A DNA stretch of 64,000 nucleotides from a virus, in IMG/VR virus record IMGVR_UViG_3300035150_000015, positions 1 to 64,000 of that record. One strand, given 5' to 3'. The position numbers and the translations under genes are program-made. This document shows, one piece after another, positions 33,212-41,313 of this stretch (within the stretch, counting starts at the first letter, position 1; each line of letters begins with the position of its first letter). Below the pieces are notes generated by a model. The model had not been told where the DNA came from, did no database searches, and was given only the letters and a program-made list of their open reading frames with translations.

Positions 33212-33258
33212 AAAAGAGTCCAAATCTGAATCTAAATCTTGGGGGCCCGAAGGCCCCC
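33212..33258 (-). promoter_or_regulatory. UUCG hairpin followed by recurring AGATT-type motif
   Basis: In the 93-base gap between 33273-34382 and 32919-33179 the minus strand forms a perfect seven-base-pair hairpin, GGGGGCC-TTCG-GGCCCCC (33258-33241). It ends next to AAGATTTAGATTCAGATT then TGGACTC and TTTTT (33240-33207). The UUCG hairpin fits a rho-independent stop or processing stem. The A/G-rich motif is shared with the gaps upstream of 4090-5265 and of the sheath gene. The DUF5659-like gene starts about 35 bases further on. Confidence 0.45.
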
Positions 33259-33272
33259 GATAGTCAAAGTGA

Positions 33273-34382
33273 TTAGGCTAGAGCTTCCGCAGCCGAGACC
33301 CGATTACGAACTCGGACCTTCACGGAAGTGGTAGTGGTAGCCGCACCCGGAATAAGGGAAGCCGGAACAACCACAGAGGTGGCAGAAATAGACCCGCCAG
33401 CTGCCACAATCTGAGACTGATTCAAAGATTTGGCCACATCACCAGTGAATTGGACAACGGTATCCAGGAGCTCGCTGTTTCCGAGACCTGTGCCAGCAAT
33501 GGTGACATCCCCAGTCGTTGGGGAGTCCAAAGTAGCTGAAGAAATGGTCGGCAAAGTCACGGACATGGCAGAAGCGCCATCGTCCTGAACCACTTGAATG
33601 GCCGCCCCGGCAACTAGACCCTGACGGGAGTCAGGGTTGAAGGTAGCAGAACGAAGAGAAGCGATGTATCCCACGAGGTAGCTATCCAGAGCCACGGTAG
33701 TCTCGAGGAATTGCGGGGCAATGGCATCGGCTAAAGCTTCGTGAGTTCCACGTGTCGAGGGGATAAAGGCAAAAGCTGTGGAGCTCGTTCCAGACCCGAC
33801 TGTGTTCATCGTGGTGACAGAGACATCTAGTGTTCCGCCAACAGGATTCAAGTCAGTGATGATGGTCGTGGCCGAGGGCATGGCCCGAACGATAGCCGCC
33901 GTACCAAGGCCCAAATCAGGTAATGCCGTAGAACCCCCAACCTCACTATCGATACCCACATAAGAATTCACTCCGTGAGGACCTTCAAGGGCCAAGGTGT
34001 CACTGGTAGTGCCTTCACGCGCAGTGATGCCGGTGCCTACCAAAGCCGCGTTAACGGCCGCTGCCAGGTCAATGATGTTGGTATAGGTGGCGGCTGCAAT
34101 CGTCACCGAAGTATAGCTAGCTGCTGCCGATGTCCGCACCTTCAGGACATCGTTTGAGCTACCCGTGATAGTGATATTGAAGGTCAGGGCACTACCCTGA
34201 GCCACAGCACCTGCCCCAACTGAGGAATCGGACAAAACCATCTCGATTTCAGTAGTGGTGGGACGGGAAATGTAAACTTCCTGGCCAGGAGGTTCTGTCG
34301 AGAAGTTTCTCCGAGAGACAGGCTCCAAGTCGGCCAGGAGGACTGGTCCGGGAAGGTCGGCTCGAATAATTCCAACACGCAT
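33273..34382 (-). CDS. Virion protein with C-terminal TIG/IPT-like domain
   Basis: This 369-residue protein is beta-rich. The N-terminal part has VGIIRADLPGPVLLADLEP and PPGQEVYISRPT. The region 60-190 contains flagellin-hook-like repeats (FNITITGSSNDVLKVRT). The C-terminal 95 residues (ATLDSPTTGDVTIAGTGL onward) are one copy of the TIG/IPT-like unit that is repeated six times in 34775-36763. It is probably a tail or capsid surface component; the receptor or function is unknown. Confidence 0.75.
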   Translation of the reverse strand: MRVGIIRADLPGPVLLADLEPVSRRNFSTEPPGQEVYISRPTTTEIEMVLSDSSVGAGAVAQGSALTFNITITGSSNDVLKVRTSAAASYTSVTIAAATYTNIIDLAAAVNAALVGTGITAREGTTSDTLALEGPHGVNSYVGIDSEVGGSTALPDLGLGTAAIVRAMPSATTIITDLNPVGGTLDVSVTTMNTVGSGTSSTAFAFIPSTRGTHEALADAIAPQFLETTVALDSYLVGYIASLRSATFNPDSRQGLVAGAAIQVVQDDGASAMSVTLPTISSATLDSPTTGDVTIAGTGLGNSELLDTVVQFTGDVAKSLNQSQIVAAGGSISATSVVVPASLIPGAATTTTSVKVRVRNRVSAAEALA

Positions 34383-34398
34383 TGGTTTTTGCTCCTAG

Positions 34399-34767
34399 TC
34401 AGTTCTCTGGTTGAGAGTTGAAACGTCCCCTGGCCTGCTCAATCTTGAGGTTGCGGAGAATCGTTCCGTAGTCAGTGTAAAAATTGCTAATCGATTCGAT
34501 GAATTTGAGGTCATCCGTCCTCCAAGCGAACTTGGCGTCCCGAACGGTAAGCCGCATTCGCCTGAGGACAGTGAGAAAGAAAGTGGCTCGGTCCAACGTT
34601 TGGAACTCGGATTCCGCCTCTTCAAGGCGAGTGAATCTCGCCTGAACGTCCTTGAGCATGCTCCGGCGAAAAGGCTCCGGAATGAGGTCCTTGGGGCGCC
34701 ACCGACGTTCCAGCCGGTAGAACTGAGAACCTTCATGCTCAAGGATCGTGGGTAGGAGGAGGTACAC
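34399..34767 (-). CDS. Small hypothetical protein, helical
   Basis: This 122-residue basic, helix-rich protein begins at GTG 34767, seven bases after the stop of the adhesin-like gene; no ATG is available until the middle of the protein. Segments include YRLERRWRPKDLIPEP and FTRLEEAESEFQTL. There is no motif. The frame is well used with no competing alternative; a competing frame from ATG 34775 gives an unlikely Ser/Arg-rich product. Confidence 0.6.
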   Translation of the reverse strand: MYLLLPTILEHEGSQFYRLERRWRPKDLIPEPFRRSMLKDVQARFTRLEEAESEFQTLDRATFFLTVLRRMRLTVRDAKFAWRTDDLKFIESISNFYTDYGTILRNLKIEQARGRFNSQPEN

Positions 34768-34774
34768 AGGTTCA

Positions 34775-36763
34775 TTACGTCGTCACGGTGAAGGGGTCAC
34801 TGGTTGTGCTGTCTGCAGAGACGGTTACCTCATCACCAGCAGCCAGGAATGGCACAAGTGCAGCCGGAATGATGACCTGGGCGTCCCCGTAAGCAGCAAC
34901 GCCACCAGCCCCGAGAATTTGGGCTTTGGTCCTGGTCACATCGCCAACCCCGGAGCCAAACAAACGAACCGAAGAGCCAGCACCGTCAAGGCCAGCACCG
35001 TCAATGGTGATGTCCCCACCGCCTGGGGAACCAACAACAGCAGCCGTGACTACCGGAGCCAGATTCCAAGTATTGCTGTCTTGTCCACCCGCAGAGACCA
35101 CTACCGTATCGCCACCAGCCAGACCAGTCAGGTCGCTGGAGTCGATCACAATCTGAGTGTCCGAAACCGACCCGCCTCCGCTGATGATAGCAGCTGACGT
35201 CAGGGTAACCGGAGAACCAGCGATGGCTCCTGTCAGCACAACACTAACTGGAGTCGTACTGAACCCGATACCGTCAATCGTCAAATCTCCAGCACCCGGA
35301 GAATCCATAGCAGCAGCTGTGATTTCAGGTAGCGTGTACTCGAGACTGTCCACCCCATCCGCTGTCACTACGAAACTGTCCCCGGCTCCCATAGCTGGGA
35401 TCAGGGTCGCATCGATGATGATCTGGGTGTTGCTCACTGCTCCAGGAGGCGTTCCAGTGATGGTGGCTTCGCTTAGAGTCGTGGGTACCCCACCAATCGT
35501 GACTGTAACCGACGTAGTAGCCGGACCAGTTGAAGCGAGCCCTACACCGTCAATGGTAAGGTCTCCACCCGCAAGAGCAGCTCCAGTGATCACAGCAGCC
35601 AGGTTGTAAGTGTTACTATTCTGGCTGTCTGAAATGACCACAATTGTGTCTCCACCACCAAGGCTAGAGACTAGAGCCGCCGGGATCACAATTTGAGTAT
35701 CCGAAACCGTTCCGCCACCACCCGTGATGGCCGTCTCGGTAAGAGTCAAAGGTGAACCGGCCACTGCACCAGTGAGAAGTACAGAGGTACCACCGGGAGT
35801 CGTAGAAGCAAACCCAATACCGTCGATGGTGACGTCTCCGGCTGTCGGGGAATCCAACGTAGCCGAAGTGATAACCGCCGGCAGGTAGTAAGTGTTGCTC
35901 GGAGTGCCATCGGAGGTAACCACCACCGTGTCACCACCAGTGAGGCCTGGGATCAAGGTCGAGTCAATAACAATTGAGGTATCACCCACCGCTCCAGGAG
36001 GAACAGCAGTGATCTGAGATTCCGTGAGGGTAACGTCCCCCACACCAGAACCAACCAGGTGAACTGAAGTGACCGCTGGAGAGGTCGAAACGAAACCCAG
36101 ACCAGCAATCGTAATGTCCCCAGAAGAAGGACTGTTCTGAGTGATTCCAGAGATAGCTGCTGGAACGTAGGCAGTGTTGCTGTCTTGGCTGTCAGCGTGG
36201 ACAATCACCGTGTCCCCGGCCTGAAGACCAGCGATCAGGGTCGCATCGATGACAATCGAGGTGTTGCTCACTGAACCAGGGGAAGCCGCCTCAATTTGAG
36301 TCTTGGTCAAGGTAACCGAGCCAACGCCAGCACCAGCCAAGGTAACCGAGGTAACGTCCGGGAGCACCGATAGGAAGTTGGACCCAGCGATGGTGACGTC
36401 TCCAGCTGTCGGGGAATCCAAGGTCACTGTGGAAACCACTGGGGCAAGCTTGTCAGACGCCGACAGAGAGACCACCGAAATGAGCCCCGCCGCCAAAAAA
36501 CCAGCAATCTTCCCTGAGCCGGCCGAACGAACAACACTGTTCGTTTCATCCAAATCTATATAGCCAGCTTGAGCTGTGTTGGCTGGATTGCTGTAGGGAA
36601 TGTAGCAAGGCTGCTTCCGCCTATTCGCATACCCGTCGCGCTGGTAAGAATCAGGGTCAGCCGTAGATCCCATCCTGTGAACTGCTTTATTGGGTAGGCC
36701 ATCGTCGATATCGTCGATAAGGATACCGCCAAGACCGGTCTGAGAGTGAATTAGTCTCAACAT
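34775..36763 (-). CDS. Large virion adhesin-like protein with six TIG/IPT-like repeats
   Basis: This 662-residue protein has a first part (1-105) with GLGGILIDDIDDGLPNKAVHR and a hydrophobic GFLAAGLISVVSLSA stretch. Six repeats of about 75-90 residues follow, each beginning like DSPTAGDVTIAGxGF and containing SDTQIVI and GGDTVVV strands (starts near 108, 210, 300, 393, 480, 570). TIG/IPT-like domains stack into rods in surface adhesins. The repeats lie in the virion module and should decorate a fibre or head surface. The domain name is from memory of the motif; the repeat structure is directly visible. Confidence 0.8.
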   Translation of the reverse strand: MLRLIHSQTGLGGILIDDIDDGLPNKAVHRMGSTADPDSYQRDGYANRRKQPCYIPYSNPANTAQAGYIDLDETNSVVRSAGSGKIAGFLAAGLISVVSLSASDKLAPVVSTVTLDSPTAGDVTIAGSNFLSVLPDVTSVTLAGAGVGSVTLTKTQIEAASPGSVSNTSIVIDATLIAGLQAGDTVIVHADSQDSNTAYVPAAISGITQNSPSSGDITIAGLGFVSTSPAVTSVHLVGSGVGDVTLTESQITAVPPGAVGDTSIVIDSTLIPGLTGGDTVVVTSDGTPSNTYYLPAVITSATLDSPTAGDVTIDGIGFASTTPGGTSVLLTGAVAGSPLTLTETAITGGGGTVSDTQIVIPAALVSSLGGGDTIVVISDSQNSNTYNLAAVITGAALAGGDLTIDGVGLASTGPATTSVTVTIGGVPTTLSEATITGTPPGAVSNTQIIIDATLIPAMGAGDSFVVTADGVDSLEYTLPEITAAAMDSPGAGDLTIDGIGFSTTPVSVVLTGAIAGSPVTLTSAAIISGGGSVSDTQIVIDSSDLTGLAGGDTVVVSAGGQDSNTWNLAPVVTAAVVGSPGGGDITIDGAGLDGAGSSVRLFGSGVGDVTRTKAQILGAGGVAAYGDAQVIIPAALVPFLAAGDEVTVSADSTTSDPFTVTT

Positions 36764-36818
36764 CCTATGTTTCTCCGTACGGGACCTTTAAGGCCTCTGG
36801 TTACCTGCCGGATCCGGG

Positions 36819-37671
36819 TCATAAAAGGAAACTGGCATCCTCGTACCCCTTCCGTCGCATCTCCTTCACCTTAGAAGGAGAGAAGTCCAATGAATCTTCA
36901 ATTAAAACGCAATTCGGCCGCTGGACCCGAATTTTCACGTTCTTGTAGGAACCGTTCAATACGGCCAAATCATTCTTCAATCCGGCCTCCCGAAGGTCTC
37001 CTCGAATAATCTCATCCCCCATTAAGTCCACAGCCCTCATGGCTCGTGATAAAGCATTTTTCTTTTTTGAGTCCCAGACCCTACGGAGGTCAGGGTTTGA
37101 ACACAAGATCACATCAATTTCCGTAGCCCCGGCTCGGATGGCCGCTCCCAAGGGAGCTACATTCCGAATACCGCCGTCAGTCCACTCTTCCCCATCCAAC
37201 TTGATGGGGTTAAGAAAGGCCGGAAAGCTAGACGAAGCAAGGACCCAATCGGCCAACCTCTCAGAATTCTCGGTGGCCAAACAATAGTCGCCAGTGTTCC
37301 AGCTAACCGCCCCAATTCTTACAGATCTACCCGAATTCCTAATTTTGGAAACATCGAGCTCAGACTTGACCCATTTTTCAAGAGGAGCAGAATTGTAGAC
37401 TGAGGGCTTCCAGAGAGCGGCCAAATACCACCCAAACCACCACTTACGAATTTTCCTGTTCTCAACCCGATTCCAGATTCTATCTAGGTACTCGTAGGCC
37501 CTCTCAGGGTCCCCAAGCGGAGCTTGAGAAAGGGCCGCCGAATTGAGAGCCCCGACCGAAACACCGCAGACAATATCATAGTCCCGCTTATCCTCTAGGA
37601 GCCACTTCTGAAGAACCCCGACTTCATACGCACCTTTGCTTCCCCCCGCCTCCAAGGACCAACGCTCTCAT
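36819..37671 (-). pseudogene. Patatin-like phospholipase with a one-base frameshift near the N-terminus
   Basis: The body (279 residues from 37655) has the patatin features: glycine-rich oxyanion loop GGSKGAYEVG, nucleophile elbow GVSVGALN, and DGGIRNVAPLGAAI with the catalytic Asp. These enzymes are serine acyl hydrolases (lipases). The expected start is ATG 37671, with an AAAAAGGTG Shine-Dalgarno upstream, reading MRALVLGGG. It enters the oxyanion loop out of frame because the C-run at 37642-37647 (G6 in the coding strand) has one base too many for the canonical loop. A frameshift, an assembly error in a homopolymer, or a weak internal TTG start near 37655 are the alternatives. Apart from this the gene looks intact. 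Confidence 0.78.
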
Positions 37672-37705
37672 AACACACCTTTTTCTACTTTGGCTACCAT
37701 GTAGC

Positions 37706-38479
37706 TTAATCTCCAGAATCTCGGTTTAGGAGCCACCAACGTAGGTTCCCCCTAACCTTTATAGGGGTACTAGGAGAAACTTCGTGGGAAAAGTAGCTAA
37801 TACGGACAAGTAAAGGTGGGGACACCGTTTTCGAACCATTGGCCATCACCTGAATGACTTGGCCATCATTGGGCAGGTAGACCCCCACCCCATACTTCAA
37901 GAGTTCCACTTCCCCGGGAGCTTCCGTAGCAGGAGAAAAAGGCCAGTCCCCCAAACCTAAAGCCGCCCAAGAAGTTTCCGACTCCCCTTCAGGAAAAATG
38001 ATGGTGAAATCCAAATAGTCGTCCTCATGTCCGGACTTGTTTTCCATCCATATGGAATGAACCCCCTGAATATCTAACGGAGACGGAAGAGAAAAGTCGT
38101 AGTTGGTTTTCTTCGGGATCTCTTCTTCGTTAGTAGGGGATTCCGGGGACATCTTGAACCCGACAATCTGCATCAAGCTCGTCGAACCTGAAGGCTCCTG
38201 TACGACCCTAAGACAGCCATCTGAACTGCGAGTGGCTAAAACCGGCGTCACTGGAAGTGGTACCCCGTCATGTGCCCCTATCACAGCTCCCAGTTCTGTC
38301 GTTTGCTCAGAATTCAGGTCTGCTTGAAAGTCAACTGTGAGTACGTCCCCAGAAGTAGAAACCCCCTCCAACTCTACAGGTATGTCAGTGTCCGACCGGA
38401 TCTCATAGTCTAGTTTGGAGCAAGACACAGCACCATTCTGGGTGTCATCGGCTACACTGAAAACGAATTGAGTCGTCAT
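37706..38479 (-). CDS. Virion/fibre protein, beta-rich
   Basis: The protein has 257 residues from ATG 38479 (MTTQFVFSVADD), which has an AGGAG ribosome site just upstream; the longer in-frame start at 38527 would overlap the upstream gene. It is beta-rich throughout, with VELEGVSTSGDVLTVDFQ, GVHSIWMENKSG and GNLRWWLLN. No enzyme motif. Next to other fibre-type genes it is most likely part of the tail-fibre or baseplate decoration set. Confidence 0.68.
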   Translation of the reverse strand: MTTQFVFSVADDTQNGAVSCSKLDYEIRSDTDIPVELEGVSTSGDVLTVDFQADLNSEQTTELGAVIGAHDGVPLPVTPVLATRSSDGCLRVVQEPSGSTSLMQIVGFKMSPESPTNEEEIPKKTNYDFSLPSPLDIQGVHSIWMENKSGHEDDYLDFTIIFPEGESETSWAALGLGDWPFSPATEAPGEVELLKYGVGVYLPNDGQVIQVMANGSKTVSPPLLVRISYFSHEVSPSTPIKVRGNLRWWLLNRDSGD

Positions 38480-38490
38480 TCCATAGTCTC

Positions 38491-39165
38491 CTAAGCAACA
38501 GCCTCTACACACAGATAGACATCCCACACGGAAGCCTCTATACTAGGCGGCGTCTTCTTCTTCTGATACTCGGACTCCGAAATAGACATCCCACCGGTAG
38601 ACCTCCACTGAAGTCTCCACTGATAGGTCCCTGTAGTCAAATGTTTTTCAACAATCCTGGCTAAGTAATGACGTTGGTCACTACCAGTGTCTCCAAACAC
38701 CCCAGACGCATCCGACGGCTCCTGAAGATGCGTTTCCCCAATATCAACGAAACCCCCTCCGGAATCTTCTTGGAGCCTAACCTCAATATCCTGACTCACA
38801 GAATCACAATTCCAGCCATAGGAAGTTATACGATAAGTACCCTCCACCAGATCCACAGGAGACGTGACCACCTTTGTACGGAAAAAGGAAGAGGTCGTGG
38901 TGCTCACAGAAGGGTCGTGGGCGCCGACCACTCTTCCCAGAACAGGGCCGGGCTCCGCACACAAGATGCAATTCAGTATGATACCTGGGTCTGAATCTAC
39001 GAAAGGGCTATAGTCCATCACCAATGACAATACAGCTGGAATACTAGTAGCCTCATCGATTTGGCCGAAAAGTCCAACTTGCGCAGAATACAGACTGTTT
39101 ACCCAGCCAAAGTACTGGTCCAATAGCGCCCTCTGCCCATTAGTAGCTGTAGAGTACAGAACCAA
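38491..39165 (-). CDS. Virion/fibre protein, beta-rich
   Basis: This 224-residue protein consists of beta strands with short loops (RITSYGWNCDSVSQDIEVRL, TTGTYQWRLQWRSTGG) after an N-terminal helical segment (QRALLDQYFGWVNSLYSAQVGLF). The domain end resembles the jelly-roll domains that close phage fibres. Its start is near the end of the frameshifted fibre region 39175-39899. No sequence family is recalled. Confidence 0.66.
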   Translation of the reverse strand: MVLYSTATNGQRALLDQYFGWVNSLYSAQVGLFGQIDEATSIPAVLSLVMDYSPFVDSDPGIILNCILCAEPGPVLGRVVGAHDPSVSTTTSSFFRTKVVTSPVDLVEGTYRITSYGWNCDSVSQDIEVRLQEDSGGGFVDIGETHLQEPSDASGVFGDTGSDQRHYLARIVEKHLTTGTYQWRLQWRSTGGMSISESEYQKKKTPPSIEASVWDVYLCVEAVA

Positions 39166-39174
39166 GAATTCATC

Positions 39175-39609
39175 CTAAGTATCCTGGGAATACCTAGACA
39201 ACAGAAAAGCACTCGTGGCCGCACCCACTGCGGATTTATGCGCTGCTCTGACCTCAGCTAAAGTAGCCGAATCCTGATCGACAATGTCTTTCTCAGGCTG
39301 AGTCATTTCCCTCAAGTTCTGAGACTCTGGGGGGTCCACCACCCAATACATTTTAGGGACTTCGGGGTTACTGTCGGTACCAGAACCCACCAAACTAGGT
39401 AACGCTGGGGGATTGTGAACCCAGTCCTCTGGAAGGTAGTCGGGGGTGTGTGCCGACCGAATCACTTGAAAGGTGGATTTTTTTGACAACATCCGACATG
39501 ATATACCCCTAGCAACTACGACGTCGGGTACGAGAGACCACAAGAGAGTTTGCATAAGATCCTGAAGAGGGGTTTGCGACAGGGGTCCCGTGGATCCCCG
39601 AAACCCCAC
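39175..39609 (-). CDS. Fibre-type gene segment, probably continuation of the frame at 39672-39899
   Basis: This 144-residue frame contains VPKMYWVVDPPESQNLREMT-type sequence, then PEKDIVDQDSATLAEVRAAH. That resembles the end region of phage fibre proteins, where a Met-rich strand is followed by a helix with an EKD/VD motif. The same frame remains open upstream to 39669 (GGNLTSELLGSH...DLDLYEIVGF) without a good start codon. This suggests it once continued the coding sequence that begins at 39899. It may be a translated 3' part of a disrupted gene. Confidence 0.5.
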   Translation of the reverse strand: MGFRGSTGPLSQTPLQDLMQTLLWSLVPDVVVARGISCRMLSKKSTFQVIRSAHTPDYLPEDWVHNPPALPSLVGSGTDSNPEVPKMYWVVDPPESQNLREMTQPEKDIVDQDSATLAEVRAAHKSAVGAATSAFLLSRYSQDT

Positions 39610-39671
39610 AATCTCGTATAGATCCAGATCCTGACAATGAGATCCCAGGAGCTCGCTCGTTAAGTTTCCAC

Positions 39672-39899
39672 CTACTCAAGAGCCCGTAAACGTTGCGATC
39701 TTTCCCTCTGGCCGCGTAAAGACCAGCAATTTCCGACGGAGTCGGCCCACAGCCAACGCTTAACCTGAGAACGAAGATTATTTAGGTCGTCTTCGACGTT
39801 AGTCGGAGACGATTCCATCGTAGAACCAACAGCCACGGTATCATCGTAAGTAGTTGACTGCCTAATTTGAGAAACTTGGCGGATGAAGGTTCTGCCCAT
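39672..39899 (-). CDS. N-terminal segment of a fibre-type protein (possibly frameshifted)
   Basis: This 75-residue frame starts with MGRTFIRQVSQIRQS, followed by YDDTVAVGSTMESSPTNVEDDL and NNLRSQVKRWLW. This is a typical N-terminal beginning of phage fibre or virion proteins in which SPTNVEDDLNxLRSQ is conserved. The frame then ends in a basic tail at 39672. In the +1 frame, sequence of the form PTPSEIAGLYAARGKDRNV continues, better matching a fibre body. A GGAG ribosome site precedes the ATG. See the finding on 39175-39899. Confidence 0.6.
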   Translation of the reverse strand: MGRTFIRQVSQIRQSTTYDDTVAVGSTMESSPTNVEDDLNNLRSQVKRWLWADSVGNCWSLRGQRERSQRLRALE

Positions 39900-39972
39900 T
39901 TTGTCGCTCCGTGGGTAAAGGGGGAATGCTTTTCACTATTTGATAGGCAACAAGAGTTCTATCATAAAAGAC

Positions 39973-40353
39973 TCAAGTGTTAACGGCCACGTAATCGACA
40001 AGCAACTGGTCGTCAGCCTCTGGAGGAATCTCCAACAACACAGTGTCATATCCAGTCCCGGGACCCCCACTCTCCGAGATGACATAGTCCTCTATAAGTG
40101 TAAGGCGGACACCGTTACAGTATATGTGTATCGAAAGGAAAGGGAGGTTGTGGGTGAATTTGTCCCCGACAGGGACAGTGAAGGTGATATTTACTCCGTC
40201 TTTTGGCCCTACCGGTTGCTGTCCCGTGCGGAACCTAGCTGTTTGAATGAACAGCTGGCTGGCCGCTTGGAGGGAGAGAAAGTTGATGAGGTACACACTG
40301 AATTTCTCTAAGAAACGAACGAACGGCTCGGCTCGGCTCGGTCTACTTGGCAT
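39973..40353 (-). CDS. Virion protein with GPKDGVN...SESGGPGTGYDTV motif, N-terminus possibly altered
   Basis: This 126-residue frame has the core RFRTGQQPVGPKDGVNITF, LSIHIYCNGVRLTL, DYVISESGGPGTGYDTV and ADDQLLVDYVA, a pattern I remember from small phage tail-associated proteins. Those normally begin close to the first of these segments. Here the frame extends about 40 residues further, into GGCTC-rich sequence (40325-40341) at the edge of the LRR cassette. Either translation starts at the ATG at 40353 or at a GTG near 40296. The insertion of the cassette may have replaced the original start. Confidence 0.62.
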   Translation of the reverse strand: MPSRPSRAEPFVRFLEKFSVYLINFLSLQAASQLFIQTARFRTGQQPVGPKDGVNITFTVPVGDKFTHNLPFLSIHIYCNGVRLTLIEDYVISESGGPGTGYDTVLLEIPPEADDQLLVDYVAVNT

Positions 40354-40576
40354 CCACCCGGTAATGGCCCACCACTTTTTCCGGATCGAATGGCTCGGCC
40401 TCTAGCGCTATGGCAGCGGGGTCTGTTTCAGCAAGCCACTTGCGCAACCCACCGATTTCCCAATCACGCTCCTCGGAACACTTCGCGCATAGCCGCCAGG
40501 ATCGCTTCTGTGTGGCCGTGGTAGAACCCACCGTACGATCATCCAGTTCTACCTCGCAGATACAGCAGGTCAGCAT
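40343..40576 (-). CDS. Small CxxC zinc-ribbon-like protein in LRR cassette
   Basis: The protein has 77 residues from ATG 40576, overlapping the stop of the LRR gene (ATGCTGA) with a GGGAG ribosome site upstream. It has two CxxC pairs (CCIC near 4-7 and CAKC near 28-31), compatible with one zinc site, and an Arg/Trp-rich centre. The last codons overlap the next gene by 11 bases. Base composition is GC-richer than the flanking phage genes. Function unknown. Confidence 0.62.
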   Translation of the reverse strand: MLTCCICEVELDDRTVGSTTATQKRSWRLCAKCSEERDWEIGGLRKWLAETDPAAIALEAEPFDPEKVVGHYRVDAK

Positions 40577-41301
40577 GAGCAACTCCCAGTGATGGTGCAG
40601 GTCCAACTATGTGCATTGACAAGCGAGCAGTACGCAGGACATCCTGTCCCAACACTCGGAGCGGCATTCGTCCCATGAATCTGCAGCGTGCCGGCGCGCG
40701 GGTTGGCGGTCACCGTCGCAAGCAGGTCTACCAACACATCGTCAACGACGGATTCCGACCAGCCATTGTTGTAGCAATACAAATTCTGTAGCTCCGTCCA
40801 CGTCGACGGAATCGTCAGCGACGCAAGCGCGTTGTCGTAGCAGTACAGTGTTTTCATCGCCGTCCACTCAGGTGGTAACGTCAGCGACGTGAGCGCGTTG
40901 CCTACACACGACAGATTTGTCATCGCCGTCCACTCAGGTGGTAACGTCAGCGACGTGAGCGCGTTGTAGTAGCAACGCAGAACCTTCATCGCAGTCCATT
41001 CCGGCGGGAGCGTCAGTGATGTGAGCAAGCACGAATAGCAAAACAAGACTGTCAGCGTCTCGCCGCCCTCGATCCAAATCGAGTGCCCCGCGACGCCGTC
41101 CGTGTACGTGTGTGCTGAGACTTGGAGCGCCCCGGTCTTGTCCGTAGTCAATCCGTCCCCCCAGTGAATCGTGATCTGCGCGGAACTACTGGTGGTCAGC
41201 GTAACGGTGTTGTTCGTGCCGCTGGTACGCATCGTCTCGGGCACAGTGACAGCTAGGATCCTTCGAGCTTGGACTCCGAGCCGTCTATAAATCCCAGGCA
41301 T
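40570..41301 (-). CDS. BspA-like leucine-rich repeat surface protein
   Basis: This 243-residue protein has an N-terminal beta domain (about 20-80) with TTSSSAQITIHWGDG, HTYTD and GHSIWIEGG. Four 22-residue leucine-rich repeats follow, three of them starting LTSLTLPPEWTAM and ending in CYxNA, and the fourth LASLTIPSTW. A cysteine-rich C-terminal region ends TGSCSC. BspA-like LRRs are usually bacterial cell-surface adhesins. The gene looks GC-richer and less phage-like than its neighbours, so recent acquisition is likely. In a virion block it could be a fibre or a moron. Confidence 0.72.
   Translation of the reverse strand: MPGIYRRLGVQARRILAVTVPETMRTSGTNNTVTLTTSSSAQITIHWGDGLTTDKTGALQVSAHTYTDGVAGHSIWIEGGETLTVLFCYSCLLTSLTLPPEWTAMKVLRCYYNALTSLTLPPEWTAMTNLSCVGNALTSLTLPPEWTAMKTLYCYDNALASLTIPSTWTELQNLYCYNNGWSESVVDDVLVDLLATVTANPRAGTLQIHGTNAAPSVGTGCPAYCSLVNAHSWTCTITGSCSC
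40800..41031 (-). repeat. 66-base tandem repeats encoding LRRs
   Basis: Four direct copies of a 66-base unit lie in tandem (near 40803, 40863, 40929 and 40995). Three share GTCCACTCAGGTGGTAACGT or a variant of it. They encode the 22-residue LRR units. Near-identity at DNA level suggests recent expansion. Confidence 0.7.
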
Positions 41302-41313
41302 ATCAGACTTTTT

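Noticed and set aside
34395-34775. Alternative 126-codon frame over the same region as 34399-34767
   Set aside because: Ser/Arg-rich, irregular composition; the GTG frame at 34767 gives a regular helical protein.
40800-41031. Regularly spaced repeats resembling a CRISPR array
   Set aside because: The 66-base units are contiguous coding repeats of an LRR protein without spacers, and no cas genes are near.
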